The position numbers and the translations under genes are program-made. Below are positions 62,232-64,000 of a stretch of 64,000 bases of DNA, one piece after another; the stretch's first letter is position 1; every line of letters starts with the position of its first letter. The stretch is from Clostridia bacterium (lineage in GTDB: Bacteria; Bacillota_A; Clostridia; Oscillospirales; CAG-272), in contig JAFVXC010000025.1 in the NCBI GenBank assembly GCA_017501345.1, positions 54,564 through 118,563 of the forward strand. The letters are read 5' to 3'. The notes beneath the pieces were generated by a model. It did not search any database, was not told the DNA's origin, and was given only the letters and a program-made list of their open reading frames with translations.

Positions 62232-62585
62232 TTACAGCGCTGCCTTTGCCTGTGCGCAAAGAGAAGCGAACGCGTCCTTATCGTTAATTGCGATCTCGGA
62301 GAGCATCTTACGGTTGAGGTCGATACCTGCCTTCTTCAGACCGTTCATCAGCGTGGAGTAGTTCATACCGTTTGCCTTTGCTGCTGCAGAGATACGGGTG
62401 ATCCAGAGCTGACGGAAGTCTCTCTTCTTCATCTTACGGCCTGCGAATGCATAGTTGCCGCTCTTCATAACGGCCTGCTTAGCCATCTTAAAATGCTTGG
62501 ACTTAGCGCCCCAATAACCCTTAGCTGCCTTCAGTACAGCCTTTCTTCTTGCACGCGTGGTAACTGCGCCCTTGATTCTTGCCAT
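62232..62585 (-). CDS. rplT: 50S ribosomal protein L20
   Basis: 117 residues. [22 protein letters not shown] at the start and [19 protein letters not shown] are the L20 signatures. It is an early 50S assembly protein, and in Firmicutes it controls its own operon by binding the infC leader. AGGAGG precedes ATG. It is the last gene of the operon. Confidence 0.98.
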   Translation of the reverse strand: MARIKGAVTTRARRKAVLKAAKGYWGAKSKHFKMAKQAVMKSGNYAFAGRKMKKRDFRQLWITRISAAAKANGMNYSTLMNGLKKAGIDLNRKMLSEIAINDKDAFASLCAQAKAAL

Positions 62586-62614
62586 TTTATTTTCCTCCTA
62601 CTAATTTCCTGTAA

Positions 62615-62809
62615 TTACTTCTGGATCAGTTCTCTGACGTTAGCGGTGTATGCCTTGCTCAGAATGCCGCCAACGCGAAGCTGTCTCTTTCTCTTCGGGG
62701 TCTTAAGACCGAGGTTGTGGCGGCGGTGGCTGTGGTTGATCTTAACCTTTCCGCTACCGGTTACAGAAAATCTCTTGGCAGATGCCTTATGCGTTTTGAC
62801 TTTTCCCAT
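62615..62809 (-). CDS. rpmI: 50S ribosomal protein L35
   Basis: 64 residues. It starts GKVKTHKASAKRFSVTGSGK and has HNLGLKTPKRKRQLR, the L35 pattern. AAAGGAG precedes ATG. It lies between infC and rplT as in most bacteria. Confidence 0.98.
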   Translation of the reverse strand: MGKVKTHKASAKRFSVTGSGKVKINHSHRRHNLGLKTPKRKRQLRVGGILSKAYTANVRELIQK

Positions 62810-62919
62810 AGTTCAAAACTCCTTTCAACTTTTTAATAACTTTTGTAGTGTCTCATATACAAGTCGCTTGCGGCAATCACGCCCAAGCGTTCGCTATGAC
62901 AGGCTTTGTCGAGTCCGAC

Positions 62920-63492
62920 TTATGCCTCGGCCTCGGGGCTCTCCTTTTTATCAGCGCCCTTCTTCGTGTTTGCCGCCTTTACGGGAGCGATCACCGTGCT
63001 GAGTGAACGTCCGTCAAGCACGGGCTTCTTCTCGGGTGCACCGAGCTCTGCGCAGGATGCAATGAATTTATCCATAATCTCGCGGCCGATCGCCATATGG
63101 CTCATTTCACGGCCCTTGAAGCGCATTACGACGCGAACCTTGTTGCCCTTCTGCAGGAAGCCCTGCGCGCGGCGCGCCTTGGTCTCGAAGTCGTGCGTGT
63201 CGATACGGCAGGAAAGCTGAACCTCCTTGAGCTCAACGACCTGCTGCTTCTTGCGAGCTTCCTTCGCCTTCTTCTCTCTGTCGAAGCGGAACTTTCCATA
63301 GTCCATAATACGACATACGGGGGGAACGGCGTTCGGAGCCATCAAAACAAGGTCGAGGCCCTTTTCGTAAGCGAGACGCAGTGCGGCATCGCTGGACATA
63401 ATGCCAAGCTGCTCATCTGCGGGTCCGACGAGGCGAACCTCTTTCATCTGAATGTCTTCATTGATGAGTTTGTTGTCTTTTTCTGCGCTAAT
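62920..63492 (-). CDS. infC: Translation initiation factor IF-3 (ATT start)
   Basis: 190 residues when started at ATT 63492-63490. From there the reading frame is open through NKLINEDIQMKEVRLVG, the INExI..EVRLI block that begins known IF-3 proteins, and GGAGGTG lies 8 nt upstream. ATG 63447 has no ribosome binding site. The N-domain, Lys-rich linker (REKKAKEARKKQQ) and C-domain (KEVQLSCRIDTHDF, VRVVMRFKGREMSH) are present. IF-3 rejects non-standard starts, so the ATT start allows self-control. The acidic/Lys tail extends about 20 residues. Confidence 0.94.
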   Translation of the reverse strand: MSAEKDNKLINEDIQMKEVRLVGPADEQLGIMSSDAALRLAYEKGLDLVLMAPNAVPPVCRIMDYGKFRFDREKKAKEARKKQQVVELKEVQLSCRIDTHDFETKARRAQGFLQKGNKVRVVMRFKGREMSHMAIGREIMDKFIASCAELGAPEKKPVLDGRSLSTVIAPVKAANTKKGADKKESPEAEA

Positions 63493-63540
63493 GGTGATAC
63501 ACCTCCGATTTCAGCGACAATGAATAAGATCGCACATTCC

Positions 63541-63673
63541 GTAAAAAGAAAATATGCGGAAGCCGTAGCTCCCGCGCACAAACAGACCTCCCCGAAAAAC
63601 GGTGAAATCCGAATATCGACCCGTGCGCGCCTCTGTTGCGGCAGGGTGAGAGCGGGCGCTCTACTTCATTTAC
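63541..63673 (-). promoter_or_regulatory. infC leader with candidate L20 attenuator
   Basis: The 5' UTR is about 180 nt. It contains a hairpin, GCGGGAGC/GCTTCCGC on the minus strand (63575-63556, one G-T pair), that runs into ATATTTTCTTTTT, an intrinsic-terminator form. This matches the arrangement of L20-controlled infC leaders in Firmicutes. The L20-binding fold itself was not worked out. Confidence 0.55.
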
Positions 63674-63679
63674 CCGAGT

Positions 63680-63708
63680 ATTATACCACGAAGATTTCGC
63701 TTTGTCAA
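63680..63708 (-). promoter_or_regulatory. infC operon promoter
   Basis: On the minus strand TTGACA (63708-63703), a 17-bp spacer and TATAAT (63685-63680), both perfect. Confidence 0.9.
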
Positions 63709-63759
63709 GTGCTTTTTTAATTTTTTCTTGAAATTTTTTGAATCGATACAGCAAAACAG

Positions 63760-63800
63760 CTCGGGCGACCTGCAACACGGCAGATCGCCCGAGGGGGGGT
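63760..63800 (-). terminator. Terminator after the surface-protein gene
   Basis: CTCGGGCGACCTGC (63760-63773) pairs with GCAGATCGCCCGAG (63780-63793) with one mismatch. On the minus strand it follows the stop codon of the partial gene by about 35 nt and ends before GTTTTGC, a weak T-run. Confidence 0.6.
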
Positions 63801-63825
63801 TATTTTATTTTCGGAAGGATCCGGA

Positions 63826-64000
63826 TCACTCCTCGTCCTTCTTACGGACAGCTACCGCTGCGGGAAGGATCAGAGCGAGTGCGACGAGTGCCGTAGCTCC
63901 GCCGATGACCGAGCCACAGCCCGAATCCTCATCGTCGGTATCTGCATCGGTGCCATCGCCGTCGGTTACGACGTCTGCGGTGGTATCGTCATCATCAGGC
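63826..64000 (-). CDS. C-terminal end of a membrane-anchored surface protein
   Basis: Only the last 57 residues are in the window; the rest lies beyond 64000. An Asp/Thr-rich spacer (DDDDTTADVVTDGDGTDADT) leads to SGCGSVIGG, a single hydrophobic helix (ATALVALALILPAAVAV) and a basic tail RKKDEE. That is a stop-transfer anchor with outside N-terminus, like a sorting-signal tail but without LPXTG. GCGS-type motifs before a C-terminal helix recur in Clostridia surface proteins (my recollection). The function of the lost part is unknown. Confidence 0.75.
   Translation of the reverse strand, partial: PDDDDTTADVVTDGDGTDADTDDEDSGCGSVIGGATALVALALILPAAVAVRKKDEE

Noticed and set aside
1..64000. CRISPR array, tRNA/rRNA genes, insertion sequences, prophage
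   Set aside because: No regularly spaced direct repeats, no cloverleaf-like sequence with CCA end, and no transposase, integrase or phage structural protein was recognised on either strand.

Overview
The window reads as chromosomal DNA of a spore-forming Clostridia-type Firmicute, probably an uncultured gut lineage close to Oscillospirales or Christensenellales; the family-level placement is inference. The evidence is a complete spo0A, a gerW (ytfJ) sporulation gene, the scpA-scpB-ytfI-ytfJ-dac-rluB cluster order, AGGAGG-type ribosome binding sites and TTGACA-17-TATAAT promoters. G+C looks moderately high (mid-fifties by eye). I see no tRNA or rRNA gene, no CRISPR array, no transposase or integrase and no prophage. 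Coding is dense, and most genes sit in same-strand runs.

Layout. 0-5.7 kb: end of a histidine phosphatase gene, then on the minus strand a carbohydrate-type esterase, two tandem beta-lactamase-fold hydrolases, a polysaccharide deacetylase, an SGNH hydrolase and a DMT transporter. 5.7-10 kb: RNA modification and housekeeping on the minus strand (rlmD, metallophosphoesterase, Nif3-like, trmK, a DUF1858 protein). 10-23 kb: plus strand with prfB, a HAD phosphatase, a candidate small RNA, lon, ysxC, lysA, an M50 protease, scpAB, a DUF2953 protein, gerW, a D-Ala-D-Ala carboxypeptidase and rluB. 23-27.6 kb: a divergent AraC regulator and ThuA/Gfo-Idh-MocA pair, then spo0A and a small XRE regulator. 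27.6-32.2 kb: a minus-strand sugar-processing run with two paralogous Gfo/Idh/MocA oxidoreductases, an esterase and a TIM-barrel isomerase. 32.3-33.6 kb: hisS.

33.7-46.7 kb: a purine/one-carbon operon, purE-purF-purM-purN-purO-purH(AICAR transformylase only)-purD-purL-fhs. It starts behind a strong promoter and what I read as a ZTP (pfl) riboswitch with an overlapping terminator. It is unusual in two ways: its PurF has lost the glutaminase nucleophile and other glutaminase residues, and the last two IMP steps use separate PurO and PurH-type enzymes instead of bifunctional PurH. fhs supplies the 10-formyl-THF used by PurN and the transformylase, which fits the ligand sensed by ZTP riboswitches.

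46.7-64 kb, minus strand: a TrkA/TrkH potassium system, recG, a YwaF-like membrane protein, a class I lysyl-tRNA synthetase fused to a tRNA-binding domain, queH, rnc, trmFO, topA, dprA, a TrmH-type methyltransferase, the infC-rpmI-rplT operon (infC starts at ATT), and the C-terminal end of a cell-surface protein.

The most unusual non-coding feature is a family of seven palindromic elements (about 75-200 bp). Each begins within about 20 nt of a stop codon and fills the gap between two co-directional genes, including inside the purine operon. A second, MITE-like repeat type and a candidate terminator-ended small RNA before lon are also reported.
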